The notes under the pieces: generated by a model
Databases searched by the model: none
What the model saw: only the letters and a program-made list of their open reading frames with translations
What the model was told of the DNA's origin: nothing
Made by a program: the position numbers and the translations under genes
Shown: in pieces, positions 1 to 9,434 of the stretch
How positions within the stretch are numbered: position 1 is the first letter of the stretch
Layout of the letters: each line of letters starts with the position of its first letter
From: Fulvivirga ligni
Lineage (GTDB): Bacteria; Bacteroidota; Bacteroidia; Cytophagales; Cyclobacteriaceae
Reading direction: 5' to 3'
Length of the DNA stretch: 64,000 bases
Assembly: GCF_021389935.1 (NCBI RefSeq)
Contig: NZ_CP089979.1
Coordinates: 6,286,501-6,350,500, forward strand

Positions 1-2
1 AT

Positions 3-1946
3 ATTCCTGCCGCCACAGAAAAAATAAAAACAGCCCTCAGGAAAAAGCAAATACCTAATGAGCAGTTTGAGGCTAGCGTAAAACGAATTCTAAGAGCAAA
101 ATATAAGGCTGGTCTTTCTCAGAAATGGAAATCTTTAAGCACTGACAATATTTACAGAAGGCTTAACCGCCCTCAGGCTAAATCACTGCAGGAAACACTA
201 TTTGCAAAGTCTATCACTACTTTAATAAGTCAGGATAGCCTTCTCCCTATTATTAATCTCGATAACAGAGATTTCGCATCCTTAACCATAGGTGGAACAG
301 GCGAATTTAATAGCTATCTGGATAAGTATGCACCATTTGCACATTATGACTTTGAAAGCTCAAGCCCAAAAATTTTAAGCAAGGAATTAAAAGCCTACAA
401 TACGGTGATAGTAGCAGTAGCGGACATATCACCATCCAAAGCCAATTTTGGCATACCAAAGCCAGCCATAGAACTTATTAACGCCTTAGAGGATGAAACC
501 GACATTGTGCTTTGTGTGCTGGGCACGCCTTATGCCATTTCATTATTCAGAAAACCATCTGGCCTGCTTTGTACTTACGAAAACAATGCGCTTACCCAGA
601 AATTAGCAGCGGAAGCCATCTTCGGTAGCATAGGCACCTCGGCTCAGCTACCCGTTTCAATGAAGGGTTATCCAGCAGGTAGTGGAGTAAATACTGCAGA
701 CCTGAAACGGCTTGGGTTTTCTGTACCAGAAACGGTAGGCATGGATGCCGATGTGTTAAAAAAGATTGACGTTATTATTAGAGAGGCCATTATAGATCAT
801 GCCACACCAGGGTGCCAGGTGTTAGTAGCTAAAAACGGAAAAGTAGTCTATCAGAAGTCCTTTGGTTATTATACCTATGATAGCCTGAAGCCAGTATCTA
901 ACGAAACCATCTATGATATTGCTTCTGTGACTAAGGTGATGGCCAGTATGCAAACCTTCATGTTTTTAGAAGAAAGAGGCATGGTGGATCTTGATAAAAA
1001 GGCCTCTGTTTATTTACCTGAACTGAAGGGGTCTAATAAAGAAAATATGATCTGGAGAGATATATTAACTCACCAGGCAGGTCTTTGGCCATATGTACCC
1101 TTTTGGAAGCAAAGCATAGAAGATTCTACTGTAGTAAAAAACTACTACCACTCTGAGCCAAGCCCTGAATACTCCTTTAAAGTGTCTGATAACATCTATG
1201 CCTCACAGGTAATGCAAGACAGCATCTGGAGCTGGGTGATTAATGCTAAAATAAGAGATAAAGAACCTCACGTGCCCTTTGATTATAAGTATAGTGACAT
1301 GGGCTATTATCTATTAAAACAAATGGCTGAAAAAATCCTTAATCAACCAATGAATGAGTTTCTTCAGCAAAACTTCTATGATCCTATGGGGCTTTCCACC
1401 ATGGGCTATCTTCCGCTTTGCAAGTACCCATTATCCAGGATAGCACCTACTGAGCAGGATACATATTTCAGAAACACATTAGTATATGGTCTGGTGCATG
1501 ATCAGGGAGCTGCCATGAGCGGTGGTGTGGCTGGCCATGCAGGTTTATTTAGCAACTCATTAGATCTAGCCAAGATGCTGCAAATGCATCTACAAGATGG
1601 TTTTTATGGTGGCACTCGATATTACCAGCCTGGAACCTTAGAAAAATTCACCTCTCAACAGTATAAAACTAACCGAAGAGGTATAGGATGGGATAAACCA
1701 GCCAAAGGCGTTTGGTGGGGCCCTACATCCAGATATGCTTCAGGAAAAACCTTCGGACACACAGGATTTACCGGTACAGCCATATGGGCAGATCCCGAGT
1801 TTGACCTGATTTATATATTTTTGTCGAACAGAGTTTATCCGGAAGCAGAAAATTCAAAACTTATTAAAAATAATATCCGTACAAGAGTTCAGGACGTGAT
1901 CTATGAGTCAATGTGGGAGTATAACCAATACATTGATTCATACTAA
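3..1946 (+). CDS. GH3 C-terminal part fused to serine beta-lactamase-like hydrolase (5' end outside window)
   Basis: The reading frame is open from base 3, so this is the C-terminal 647 residues of a larger protein whose start lies upstream. The first roughly 230 residues resemble the end of a glycoside hydrolase family 3 N-terminal domain and the following domain. The rest is a class C beta-lactamase/esterase fold: the SxxK motif is SVTK (Ser codon at 924-926), a YSD motif matches the Tyr-x-Asn position, and FGHTGFTG matches the third active-site box (HTG for KTG). Bacteroidota commonly encode about 950-1000 aa fusions of GH3 and serine hydrolase. They are usually taken to be periplasmic cell-wall enzymes (N-acetylglucosaminidase plus peptidase-like), which is inferred here. 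GTG at 405 is an internal Val codon, not a start. bshA follows after 10 bases. Confidence 0.85.
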   Translation: MPAATEKIKTALRKKQIPNEQFEASVKRILRAKYKAGLSQKWKSLSTDNIYRRLNRPQAKSLQETLFAKSITTLISQDSLLPIINLDNRDFASLTIGGTGEFNSYLDKYAPFAHYDFESSSPKILSKELKAYNTVIVAVADISPSKANFGIPKPAIELINALEDETDIVLCVLGTPYAISLFRKPSGLLCTYENNALTQKLAAEAIFGSIGTSAQLPVSMKGYPAGSGVNTADLKRLGFSVPETVGMDADVLKKIDVIIREAIIDHATPGCQVLVAKNGKVVYQKSFGYYTYDSLKPVSNETIYDIASVTKVMASMQTFMFLEERGMVDLDKKASVYLPELKGSNKENMIWRDILTHQAGLWPYVPFWKQSIEDSTVVKNYYHSEPSPEYSFKVSDNIYASQVMQDSIWSWVINAKIRDKEPHVPFDYKYSDMGYYLLKQMAEKILNQPMNEFLQQNFYDPMGLSTMGYLPLCKYPLSRIAPTEQDTYFRNTLVYGLVHDQGAAMSGGVAGHAGLFSNSLDLAKMLQMHLQDGFYGGTRYYQPGTLEKFTSQQYKTNRRGIGWDKPAKGVWWGPTSRYASGKTFGHTGFTGTAIWADPEFDLIYIFLSNRVYPEAENSKLIKNNIRTRVQDVIYESMWEYNQYIDSY

Positions 1947-1956
1947 TAAAAGAAAC

Positions 1957-3114
1957 ATGAAAATAGGAATTGTATGCTACCCTACGTTTGGAGGTAGTGG
2001 AGTGGTAGCCACAGAGTTGGGAAAGGCGTTAGCGAAGGCTGGGCATCAGGTACATTTCATCACATACTCACAGCCTACCAGGCTAGACTTTTTTAACGCT
2101 AACCTGTACTATCATGAAGTTGACATACGCTCTTATCCTCTTTTTCAATATCCGCCTTATGAACTTGCTCTTGCCAGCAAACTGGTAGATGTAGTGAAAT
2201 ACGAAAAGCTGGACATTCTTCATGTTCACTATGCCATACCTCATGCATCTTCTGCATATATGGCTAAGCAAATACTTAAAACGGAAGGAATAGAAATACC
2301 AGTAATTACCACCTTACACGGTACAGATATTACACTGGTAGGTAAAGATGCCTCTTATGCTCCGGTAGTTACTTTTAGTATAAATGCTTCTGACGGCGTT
2401 AGTGCCGTTTCTGAAGACTTAAGAAAAGATACTTATCAGCACTTTAAAATCACCAATGACATTGAGGTTATCCCTAACTTCATAGATTTGGATAGGTTTA
2501 AAAAGCAGAAGAAAGAACACTTCAAAACAGCCATCTGCCCTAATGATGAGCGACTAATCGTTCACACCTCTAATTTCCGCAAGGTAAAAAGAGTAGATGA
2601 TGTGGTCAGAATATTTAAGAATATCAGAAAAGAAATTCCTGCTAAGCTGCTATTAGTAGGTGATGGACCGGAGAGAAATAACATCGAGGCCCTTTGCAGA
2701 AAGTTTGGCATTTGCGAGGACATCAGATTCCTGGGCAAGCTGGAGGCTGTAGAGGAAGTATTGTCGGTGGCTGATTTATTCATCATGCCTTCTGAAAAGG
2801 AAAGTTTTGGATTAGCTGCACTGGAAGCGATGGCCTGTGAAGTGCCAGTAATCTCTACCAACGCAGGAGGATTACCTGAATTAAACATCCATGGTAAAAC
2901 AGGATATTTAAGCAAGGTGGGAGACATAAAAGACATGACCGAAAAGGCGCTAGACATCCTGGATGAGAAGAACTTACCTACTTTTAAAAAGAACGCATTG
3001 GCCCGAGCCAAAGAATTTGACATCACTAATATAATGCCGCTCTATGTGGCTCTTTATGAAAAAGTTTTAACAAATACGGGTAAAACTGAAACATTTTCTA
3101 ACAAAGTACTGTAG
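1957..3114 (+). CDS. bshA: N-acetyl-alpha-D-glucosaminyl L-malate synthase BshA
   Basis: A GT4 glycosyltransferase of 385 aa that joins GlcNAc from UDP-GlcNAc to L-malate, the first step of bacillithiol synthesis. The N-terminus MKIGIVCYPTFGGSGVVA is typical of BshA, with the glycine-rich nucleotide-sugar loop. The C-terminal GT4 signature EKESFGLAALEAMA contains the paired Glu residues. I chose ATG 1957 because family members begin with this MKIG motif. An in-frame upstream start at 1903 would overlap the previous gene by 44 bases and add 18 unconserved residues. Bacillithiol occurs in Bacillota and many Bacteroidota, which fits the host. The gene lies 10 bases after the GH3/hydrolase gene, so the two may be cotranscribed. 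Confidence 0.93.
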   Translation: MKIGIVCYPTFGGSGVVATELGKALAKAGHQVHFITYSQPTRLDFFNANLYYHEVDIRSYPLFQYPPYELALASKLVDVVKYEKLDILHVHYAIPHASSAYMAKQILKTEGIEIPVITTLHGTDITLVGKDASYAPVVTFSINASDGVSAVSEDLRKDTYQHFKITNDIEVIPNFIDLDRFKKQKKEHFKTAICPNDERLIVHTSNFRKVKRVDDVVRIFKNIRKEIPAKLLLVGDGPERNNIEALCRKFGICEDIRFLGKLEAVEEVLSVADLFIMPSEKESFGLAALEAMACEVPVISTNAGGLPELNIHGKTGYLSKVGDIKDMTEKALDILDEKNLPTFKKNALARAKEFDITNIMPLYVALYEKVLTNTGKTETFSNKVL

Positions 3115-3197
3115 TATACAGAACATAAAAAATGTCCTGATTTTAGTAAAAAAACCTTTTCATAAATTATTTTTGTGGAAAACACACAAGACGAGGA

Positions 3198-3809
3198 ATG
3201 GCACACGTAGACAATAAAGACTCAAAAATACTATTTAATAATCCTATCATTGAAAAGCTTTCAAGAACGCATATATCTATTCCTATTGGGCTTTTCTTTA
3301 TTTACTCAGGAGGACTATTGTACTGGAGCGTAGCCAATACTGACCTAGCTCCCAGCACCACCGTTCTATTGTTTTTTACTGGATTATTTGTATTCACATT
3401 AGTAGAATATATGATGCACAGATATGTATTCCACATGGCTACATATACCAAGCTAAGAGAAAAAATACAATACAATTTCCATGGTGTACACCATGACTAC
3501 CCAAAAGATAAGGATAGACTAGCCATGCCTCCTTTAGTGAGTCTCACGCTGGCTACCACTTTATTATTCTTATTCAGACTATTCATGGGCGATTTTGTAT
3601 TCGGCTTTCTTCCTGGATTTTTGATAGGATATGCCGGCTACTTATTTGTGCACTACATAGTACACGCATATCAGCCTCCTAAGAACATGTTTAAAACATT
3701 ATGGGTGCATCATGCTATCCATCACTATAAAGATCACGAAAGAGCATTTGGAGTTTCTTCTCCATTATGGGATTATATATTCAGAACTATGCCTAAGAGA
3801 GGCCGATAG
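3198..3809 (+). CDS. Fatty acid 2-hydroxylase-like membrane protein (sterol desaturase superfamily)
   Basis: A 203-aa integral membrane protein with the histidine clusters of the FA hydroxylase/sterol desaturase superfamily: H74-x4-H79, H95-xx-H98-H99, H152-x3-H156 and a final HHAIHH cluster at 171-176. These bind a di-metal centre in characterised relatives. About four hydrophobic segments surround the clusters. Close resemblance is to the fatty acid 2-hydroxylases that act on sphingolipid or ceramide acyl chains, and many Bacteroidota make sphingolipids, so 2-hydroxylation of a sphingolipid acyl chain is the likely role (inference). It could instead act on free or ornithine-lipid fatty acids. 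The gene is monocistronic and ends in a strong bidirectional terminator facing mdh. Confidence 0.85.
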   Translation: MAHVDNKDSKILFNNPIIEKLSRTHISIPIGLFFIYSGGLLYWSVANTDLAPSTTVLLFFTGLFVFTLVEYMMHRYVFHMATYTKLREKIQYNFHGVHHDYPKDKDRLAMPPLVSLTLATTLLFLFRLFMGDFVFGFLPGFLIGYAGYLFVHYIVHAYQPPKNMFKTLWVHHAIHHYKDHERAFGVSSPLWDYIFRTMPKRGR

Positions 3810-3823
3810 TTTAGCATACAAAT

Positions 3824-3870
3824 TAAAACAAGAAGGGCTGCTTTGAATCAAAGCAGCCCTTCTTGTTTTA
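3824..3870. terminator. Bidirectional intrinsic terminator, perfect 23-bp inverted repeat
   Basis: Two perfect 23-bp complementary arms (3824-3846 and 3848-3870) flank a single base. The arms start with AAAACAAGAAGGGCTGC, so either RNA strand has a GC-rich stem and ends in a U-rich tail. It lies between the convergent hydroxylase and mdh genes. Confidence 0.9.
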
Positions 3871-3885
3871 TAGCACATCGCTAAT

Positions 3886-3920
3886 AAAAAAAGGCTGTAT
3901 CAAAATCAATCGATACAGCC
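3886..3920 (-). terminator. Intrinsic terminator of mdh
   Basis: The stem GGCTGTATC (3893-3901) pairs with GATACAGCC (3912-3920). On the minus strand the stem is followed by seven T residues (A run 3886-3892). It starts 27 bases after the mdh stop codon. Confidence 0.85.
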
Positions 3921-3946
3921 CTAGCAATAATTAGTATTTCAAGCAA

Positions 3947-4879
3947 TTACCCGTTTAACTTATCAAGTACTGCCATAACTTCTTTCACATGCTCTCTAGA
4001 AGTTTCAAGTAATGCTTTTTCTTCCTCGTTAAGATCTAATTCAATGATCTTCTCGATTCCGTTTTTACCTAGCACTACAGGTACTCCTAAGTAGCAATCA
4101 TCTATACCGTACTCACCATCTAGCTTCACGCATACTGGGAATACTCTTTTTTGATCTTTTACAATAGCTTCAGCCATCTGAGCAGCAGCCGAACCAGGAG
4201 CATACCATGCAGAAGTACCCATTAACTTCACTAGCTCACCACCACCAGTTTTTGTTCTTTCAATGATAGCATCTAATTTATCAGCATCGATAAGCTCAGT
4301 TACAGGAATACCACCTACAGTAGTATATCTTGGAAGTGGCACCATAGTATCACCATGACCACCCATAAGTACTGCCTGAATATCTTTAGGAGATACATCT
4401 AAAGCTTCAGCTAAGAAAGCTCTGTAACGTGCAGTATCCAAAATACCAGCCATACCCATAACTTTAGTACGTGGTAATTTAGAGCTTAAATGAGCTTGGT
4501 AAGTCATTACATCTAATGGATTAGATACAATGATAATGATAGCCTCTGGCGAATGCTTAATTACATTCTCAGTAACTGACTTTACTATGCCCGCGTTAGT
4601 TTCGATAAGGTCGTCACGGGTCATACCTGGTTTTCTTGGTAAACCAGAAGTAATTACAACTACGTCAGAACCAGCAGTTTTTGAATAATCGTTTGTAGAA
4701 CCAATAGTTCTGGTATCATATAAGTTGATAGGTGCTTTTTGGAAAATATCTAAAGCTTTACCTTCAGCTACACCTTCTTTTATATCTACAAGAACTACCT
4801 CGTTAGCTATTTCTCTATAGGCTAGGACATCAGCACAGGTAGCGCCTACATTACCTGCTCCTACTACGGTTATTTTCAT
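3947..4879 (-). CDS. mdh: Malate dehydrogenase
   Basis: A 310-aa NAD-dependent malate dehydrogenase of the LDH-like (MDH3) group, interconverting malate and oxaloacetate in the TCA cycle. The N-terminal Rossmann motif is VGAGNVGATCA and the NAD-binding Asp is in VVLVDIKEG. Substrate-binding arginines R82 and R88 are in GLPRKPGMTR, and the relay pair is D148 (GILDTARYR, with R151) and H175 (MGGHGDTMVPL). Length is normal and no key residue is missing. A candidate -7 box, TAGATTTG, reads on the minus strand at 4926-4933, 47 bases before the start. The gene appears monocistronic with its own terminator. Confidence 0.97.
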   Translation of the reverse strand: MKITVVGAGNVGATCADVLAYREIANEVVLVDIKEGVAEGKALDIFQKAPINLYDTRTIGSTNDYSKTAGSDVVVITSGLPRKPGMTRDDLIETNAGIVKSVTENVIKHSPEAIIIIVSNPLDVMTYQAHLSSKLPRTKVMGMAGILDTARYRAFLAEALDVSPKDIQAVLMGGHGDTMVPLPRYTTVGGIPVTELIDADKLDAIIERTKTGGGELVKLMGTSAWYAPGSAAAQMAEAIVKDQKRVFPVCVKLDGEYGIDDCYLGVPVVLGKNGIEKIIELDLNEEEKALLETSREHVKEVMAVLDKLNG

Positions 4880-4981
4880 AATTTTCTATATGTAATTGAT
4901 TGAATTAATTGTTATTATCTGCTAACAAATCTAACCAATAGAAAGGACTTAGGTAAGCTTATAATCAATTAAATTAGGCCA

Positions 4982-5500
4982 TTAACCGCGATATACCTGA
5001 CTTAAATTGAAGAATCCTAAACTAGACTTATAGGCTTTAAAAAGATTGGAATTATAATCGTTATAAATCTCCGCCAGCATCTCTACCATCCGCACCTTTA
5101 TCTTCATATTGTTTTCGAATATATCGAAGATATTGTCTTGGGGAATCACATAGAACTCAGCCTTTTCCGAGGTTACAAAGGCATTTAATAACCGATTAGT
5201 GTTTTTTAACAGGCAGCTTTCGCCCAGCGCAACGCCAGGTCCTACTTTGGTCAGGTCCTCAAACTCTTCATTTACATCTATGGTAAGAGCTACTTCTCCT
5301 TTCTTAATGATGTAAAGTGCGTGGCTCGGATCATTCCTAAAAAACACTACCTCATCCTGCACATACTTTCTCTCATGCATAAAAGGCAAAAAGAGAGACA
5401 TCTGCTTGTAGTTTAAAGTAGAGAACAACTTTATTTTAGATAAAAACAAAAAAGTATCGTGTTCCTGTGGAGTAAAAGTCTTCTTAAAGGGATTAATCAT
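4982..5500 (-). CDS. Cyclic nucleotide-binding (cNMP) domain protein without DNA-binding domain
   Basis: A 172-aa cytoplasmic protein with one CAP_ED/cNMP beta-barrel at about residues 20-130. The phosphate-binding cassette region reads GVALGESCLLKNTNR, with the Gly-Glu and a Thr/Asn where Arg-Thr/Ser would bind cyclic nucleotide in CRP. The remaining 40 residues are a helix resembling the CRP dimerisation helix, but no winged-helix domain follows, so it is not a CRP/FNR-type regulator by itself. It overlaps the 3' end of tilS by 8 bases, which implies translational coupling. I do not know what it controls. It may sense a nucleotide or act through a partner protein. Confidence 0.8.
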   Translation of the reverse strand: MINPFKKTFTPQEHDTFLFLSKIKLFSTLNYKQMSLFLPFMHERKYVQDEVVFFRNDPSHALYIIKKGEVALTIDVNEEFEDLTKVGPGVALGESCLLKNTNRLLNAFVTSEKAEFYVIPQDNIFDIFENNMKIKVRMVEMLAEIYNDYNSNLFKAYKSSLGFFNLSQVYRG

Positions 5501-6818
5501 GGCTTTCTGTTACAATATTGTATATCCTCCGGGTAGCTGGTGTGATTTTAAAACGGTCATCTACTCTATAACCCACCACCCAGACTATTTCATCATCAGA
5601 GGTAAGCACATAGACGCGATTTTTCAAGTTTAACGGAATTTTCTCATCTATCATAAAATCGCTGAGCTTTTTTTTACCCCGCATTCCCAAGGGCTGAAAA
5701 ACATCTCCCTGCTTCCATTTCCTCATTTTTAAAGGAAACTTCAGCTTATCATAATCCACACTAATCCTATCCCTACTCTTAAAAATTTGCTCTACATCAT
5801 CAGAGGTAAAACAGCTAAGGTTCCACCCTGCTTCAGAGATTTTATCATCATTTTCTTCAATATAAAAATCCACGCCACCCTGTTCTGATGGACTAACGAT
5901 AATAGCTTCTCTATCAACATTAAGCTGGTAGCCATCAGAAAGAAATATTTTGCCTGGATTTGCACTTAGAATAGCCTCATGAATTTGAATGGCCTGCTCA
6001 TAATTAAACCCGAATGGCTTGAAAAGCTCTTCTACCAGCACTGTCTTATTTGCCTTTTGAAAAGGAGCTATTTCAAAATAGTGATCCACGCCCTCCTGCC
6101 GATAATGATCAACCTTGTATTTATCTATCAGCTCATGCAGGATCTCTTCCATCTCCTGGAGCCGCTTTTGGGTATTGCTAAAGGTACTTTCTAAAGAAGG
6201 GTTAATCTTTTTCAACTCAGGAATAATGTTATTCCTAATCTTATTTCGCATATAATCATCTTCGGCATTGCTGGCATCTTCCCTCCAGGTTAGGTCATTT
6301 TCCTCTGCATACTGCACCAACTCTGCCTTTGTAGCCCATAGCAAAGGCCTAATTATATTTCCATTTTTATTCTTAATACCGCGAACGCCACTAATACCTG
6401 TACCCTTCGCTAAATTATATAGAGTAGTTTCTAAACTATCATTCAAATGATGGGCCGTAACCAAGTGCCAAAGATGCTTCTCCTCTATTAACTTATTAAA
6501 ACATTCATACCTTAACTCACGCGCGGCCATTTCTATGGAAACACCGTTTTCTCTGGCATATTTTTTGGTCTCGAAAGACACTGTAACACATTCAGCACCT
6601 AAACCAGAAGCCAATGATTTTACGAACTGCTCATCTTTATCAGACTCAACCCCTCTTAAGTTAAAGTTACAGTGAGCTATTACCATAGAATACTGAGCCT
6701 GAGCCAGCAAATGAGCCAGAACCACGGAGTCCACACCACCGCTTACCGCTACCAGCAAAGGATCATTTTCAGCACATAAATTATTTGAGTGTATATAATC
6801 TAAAAACTTTTTAAGCAT
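5493..6818 (-). CDS. tilS: tRNA(Ile)-lysidine synthase
   Basis: A 441-aa cytoplasmic enzyme that converts C34 of the AUA-reading isoleucine tRNA to lysidine using ATP and lysine. The PP-loop motif SGGVDS is at residues 26-31, followed by the N-type ATP pyrophosphatase domain (about 20-210) with the THAH-like motif LVTAHHLNDSLETTLYNL. A C-terminal TilS domain (about 360-435) contains RKWKQGDVFQPLGM, the usual RxxGDxxxPxGM element. The start is 46 bases from that of the divergent OstA-like gene, so both promoters share this short region. The next gene downstream (cNMP protein) overlaps its end by 8 bases. Confidence 0.96.
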   Translation of the reverse strand: MLKKFLDYIHSNNLCAENDPLLVAVSGGVDSVVLAHLLAQAQYSMVIAHCNFNLRGVESDKDEQFVKSLASGLGAECVTVSFETKKYARENGVSIEMAARELRYECFNKLIEEKHLWHLVTAHHLNDSLETTLYNLAKGTGISGVRGIKNKNGNIIRPLLWATKAELVQYAEENDLTWREDASNAEDDYMRNKIRNNIIPELKKINPSLESTFSNTQKRLQEMEEILHELIDKYKVDHYRQEGVDHYFEIAPFQKANKTVLVEELFKPFGFNYEQAIQIHEAILSANPGKIFLSDGYQLNVDREAIIVSPSEQGGVDFYIEENDDKISEAGWNLSCFTSDDVEQIFKSRDRISVDYDKLKFPLKMRKWKQGDVFQPLGMRGKKKLSDFMIDEKIPLNLKNRVYVLTSDDEIVWVVGYRVDDRFKITPATRRIYNIVTESHD

Positions 6819-6863
6819 GGTTGTACCCCATTTTTTTGGTTATTTTGCAAACCTAGAATTATC

Positions 6864-8483
6864 ATGATCAAATTTATCCTAAAAATAACATATATCCTGC
6901 TCCTTGTTGGTGTGAGCTCTATAAGTGTTTTTGCCCAGAAGGAACAGATACAGTTAAAGCAGGCTGATGTACTCAAAGGTGGCAACCGAAATGGTGAGTC
7001 ACTTAACCGAGTAATTGGAAACGTTATCTTCCAACAGAAAGAAACCACCATTTATAGTGACTCTGCTTATTTTTTTAACAGCAGAAACTACATAGAAGCT
7101 TACGGCCACGTTAAAATTGTAGAAGGAGATTCCGTAACCATCACCGCTAAAAAGCTGGTCTATGACGGTAACTTAAAAGAAGCCAAGCTAAGAGAAAACG
7201 TGGTATTCGTAAAAAAGGGGGAACTCACCTTATATACTGACTACCTGGATTATTTCCGCATGCAGCAAGAAGCTCGTTATTATAATGGTGGTAAAATTGT
7301 AGATAGCACCAACGTACTCACCAGTAAAAAAGGCTACTATCAGGTAAACACTAGCATGGCCTCTTTCAAATCTGATGTGAAAGCCGTGAACCCCGATTAC
7401 ACACTTACCTCAGACACCTTACAGTATAACACTTCTACCAACATCATCTACTTCCGGGCCCATACCGAAATTGTAGATTCTGAAAACAACAGATTCAACT
7501 ACGAAACTGGTCAGTACGATACTAAAATTAAAAAGTCAGACCTAAACATAGGTAAGGTTGAAACCCCTGAGTACACGCTCAAAGGGGATAATCTCAACTT
7601 AGATGATCTTCAAAAACGTTATAAAGCAAAAGGAAATGTAATCTTAATATCGAAAGAAAATGATGTGATCATTACCGGAGATGATGGCTTTTATAAAAAG
7701 CGGGATGGCATATCAAAAGTATATGGCAATGCCCTCATGAAGAAAGTCATGAAAAATGACACCCTTTACCTAACTGCAGATACACTGGTTGCCATAGAAA
7801 GTGAAATTGCTTCAAAGAAAAGGTTGCTGGCTTACAACAATGTGAAAATCTTCAAATCAGATCTTCAGGGAGTAGCAGATTCTCTGGCCTATTTCACCAG
7901 CGACTCTACTATATTCTTCTATGATGATCCTGTTTTATGGAGTAGCGATACCCAAATGGAAGCAGATTCCATAAATGCTGAAATATCCAACGGCACCATT
8001 AACAGATTAAACTTGAACCTTAATTCCTTTGTGATTTCGGAAGATAGTATCTCTAACTACAACCAGATAAAAGGTCGCAGCATGGTAGCCTACTTTGATA
8101 GTGGAAACATAAAAAAGGTAGATGTGAATGGCAATGCAGAAAGCTTATTCTTTGCCCTTAATGATAACAGCACCGCCCTTATGGGTATGAATAAAATCAT
8201 CTGCAGCTTTATGATCATAAATTTTAAGCTGAATAAGGTAGATAACCTATCTTCTTATGTAAACCCTGAAGCATCGTTCATACCACCTCATGAGCTGGAA
8301 GAACCGGAAAAAAAATTAAAGGATTTCAGATGGCGAATAGAAGAAAAACCAGAGAAGGAAGCCATGCTTGAAGGGACATCTGCAGCGAAAAAAAATACTC
8401 CTGTGACTAAACCAGATGTTATTGAACAAAAGCCAGAAAAACCTGTTAGAAATAAAAATCTGAGAAAGATAGATAGTCAATAA
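6864..8483 (+). CDS. OstA/LptA-like LPS transport protein
   Basis: A 539-aa exported protein with a signal peptide (about 1-24, ending VFAQ). It is built almost entirely of the repeating short beta-strands of the OstA/LptA/LptD N-terminal fold, for example VYGNALMKKVMKNDTLYLTA and ADTLVAIESE. This beta-jellyroll forms the periplasmic bridge that carries lipopolysaccharide to the outer membrane. At more than 500 aa it is far longer than proteobacterial LptA (about 185 aa), which is normal for the Bacteroidota OstA-like family. The C-terminus is charged and proline-rich and probably disordered. A TATTTTG box lies at 6841-6847, a possible promoter shared with the tilS intergenic region. No OM barrel domain is present, so it is not LptD. 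Confidence 0.85.
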   Translation: MIKFILKITYILLLVGVSSISVFAQKEQIQLKQADVLKGGNRNGESLNRVIGNVIFQQKETTIYSDSAYFFNSRNYIEAYGHVKIVEGDSVTITAKKLVYDGNLKEAKLRENVVFVKKGELTLYTDYLDYFRMQQEARYYNGGKIVDSTNVLTSKKGYYQVNTSMASFKSDVKAVNPDYTLTSDTLQYNTSTNIIYFRAHTEIVDSENNRFNYETGQYDTKIKKSDLNIGKVETPEYTLKGDNLNLDDLQKRYKAKGNVILISKENDVIITGDDGFYKKRDGISKVYGNALMKKVMKNDTLYLTADTLVAIESEIASKKRLLAYNNVKIFKSDLQGVADSLAYFTSDSTIFFYDDPVLWSSDTQMEADSINAEISNGTINRLNLNLNSFVISEDSISNYNQIKGRSMVAYFDSGNIKKVDVNGNAESLFFALNDNSTALMGMNKIICSFMIINFKLNKVDNLSSYVNPEASFIPPHELEEPEKKLKDFRWRIEEKPEKEAMLEGTSAAKKNTPVTKPDVIEQKPEKPVRNKNLRKIDSQ

Positions 8484-8622
8484 ACAAAAACTCGAATTTT
8501 AGCTTTCAAAAAGAAAACTGAAACAATATATTTGGCCCTTGAATGCTAGATTTATTTTTTGTAAATTATTGAATTCACCTATACCTAAATCCAGTTACTA
8601 GTTTTTTAACGATGCTTTTACC

Positions 8623-9333
8623 ATGAGATTGTGTCTGTCATTCATATTAAGTTTTGCCATAATGTGCGTAGCGCAGGCGCAAAGCTTTGAGATTACAGAA
8701 AGCAAGGTTAACTACAAAGGCAACGTAGGCGATGAAATAAGCGCCATTATCCCTATAAAGAACACCTCCGATAAGCCGATACAGCTATACATTAAAAGAC
8801 TGGATAAAGTAATAGGCACAAGCCAAAACAATTACTTCTGCTGGGGTGCAGAGTGCTTTGAGCCGTCCATAGATCAGATTCCATTATCTAAAAAAATCAA
8901 TCCGGGAGAGACATCTCTAAAATTTAAAAGCGTGCTAGAAACAGGCTTAGTACCAGGCTTTAGCACAGTAAAGTACCTTATTTACGACAGGGACAATCCC
9001 GCTAACGCCATAGAATACGAAATCACTTACACGGTGGAAGATGAAGCCTACAGCAATAGCCTCTTCACCAACAGAGATATAAACATTCATGATGTATACC
9101 CTAATCCTGCAGAAGACTTTGCGGTGGTAGAATATAACATCATCAATAGTAATGTAGATGTAAAACTAGTTCTTCACAATGTTCTGGGTAGCATAGTTTC
9201 AGAATATAAGCTGCCTCTTTTGCAGAAAAAGATAAAGATCAGAACGGAAGACCTTAACCCTGGCGTTTATTTTTACACCTTGTACATAGATAATGACGGC
9301 GTAATGACACGCAAGCTCGTTGTGAAAAAATAA
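8623..9333 (+). CDS. Secreted protein with T9SS type A sorting domain
   Basis: A 236-aa protein with a signal peptide (about 1-20, ending AQAQ). An immunoglobulin-like beta domain (about 21-145) contains two Cys residues in FCWGAECFE. A C-terminal type A T9SS sorting domain (about 158-236) starts DVYPNPAEDFAVVEYNI and ends with GVYFYTLYIDNDGVMTRKLV. It should be exported by Sec, moved across the outer membrane by the type IX system and anchored at the surface. The N-terminal domain has no recognisable enzyme motif. It resembles small periplasmic beta-sandwich or chaperone-like domains. Function is unknown. Confidence 0.8.
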   Translation: MRLCLSFILSFAIMCVAQAQSFEITESKVNYKGNVGDEISAIIPIKNTSDKPIQLYIKRLDKVIGTSQNNYFCWGAECFEPSIDQIPLSKKINPGETSLKFKSVLETGLVPGFSTVKYLIYDRDNPANAIEYEITYTVEDEAYSNSLFTNRDINIHDVYPNPAEDFAVVEYNIINSNVDVKLVLHNVLGSIVSEYKLPLLQKKIKIRTEDLNPGVYFYTLYIDNDGVMTRKLVVKK

Positions 9334-9396
9334 TTCTTCCACAAACTAAGTTTCTGATTCTTTCGTTATTAACTCCGGCTTAGCGACATAAGCCCA

Positions 9397-9427
9397 TTGT
9401 TTATTATCAAATACTAACCTATATTTG
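9397..9427 (+). promoter_or_regulatory. Candidate Bacteroidota promoter for the bamD operon
   Basis: A TATATTTG box (9420-9427) matches the -7 consensus TAnnTTTG. A TTG at 9397-9399 sits 20 bases upstream, near the expected -33 position. The box ends only 7 bases before the bamD ATG, so the transcript would be nearly leaderless. Confidence 0.5.
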
Positions 9428-9434
9428 CACCCTT

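Noticed and set aside
2562-3026. 154-residue reading frame on the minus strand inside bshA
   Set aside because: It is a shadow of the well-supported BshA gene and rich in Ser/Met runs typical of antisense translation.
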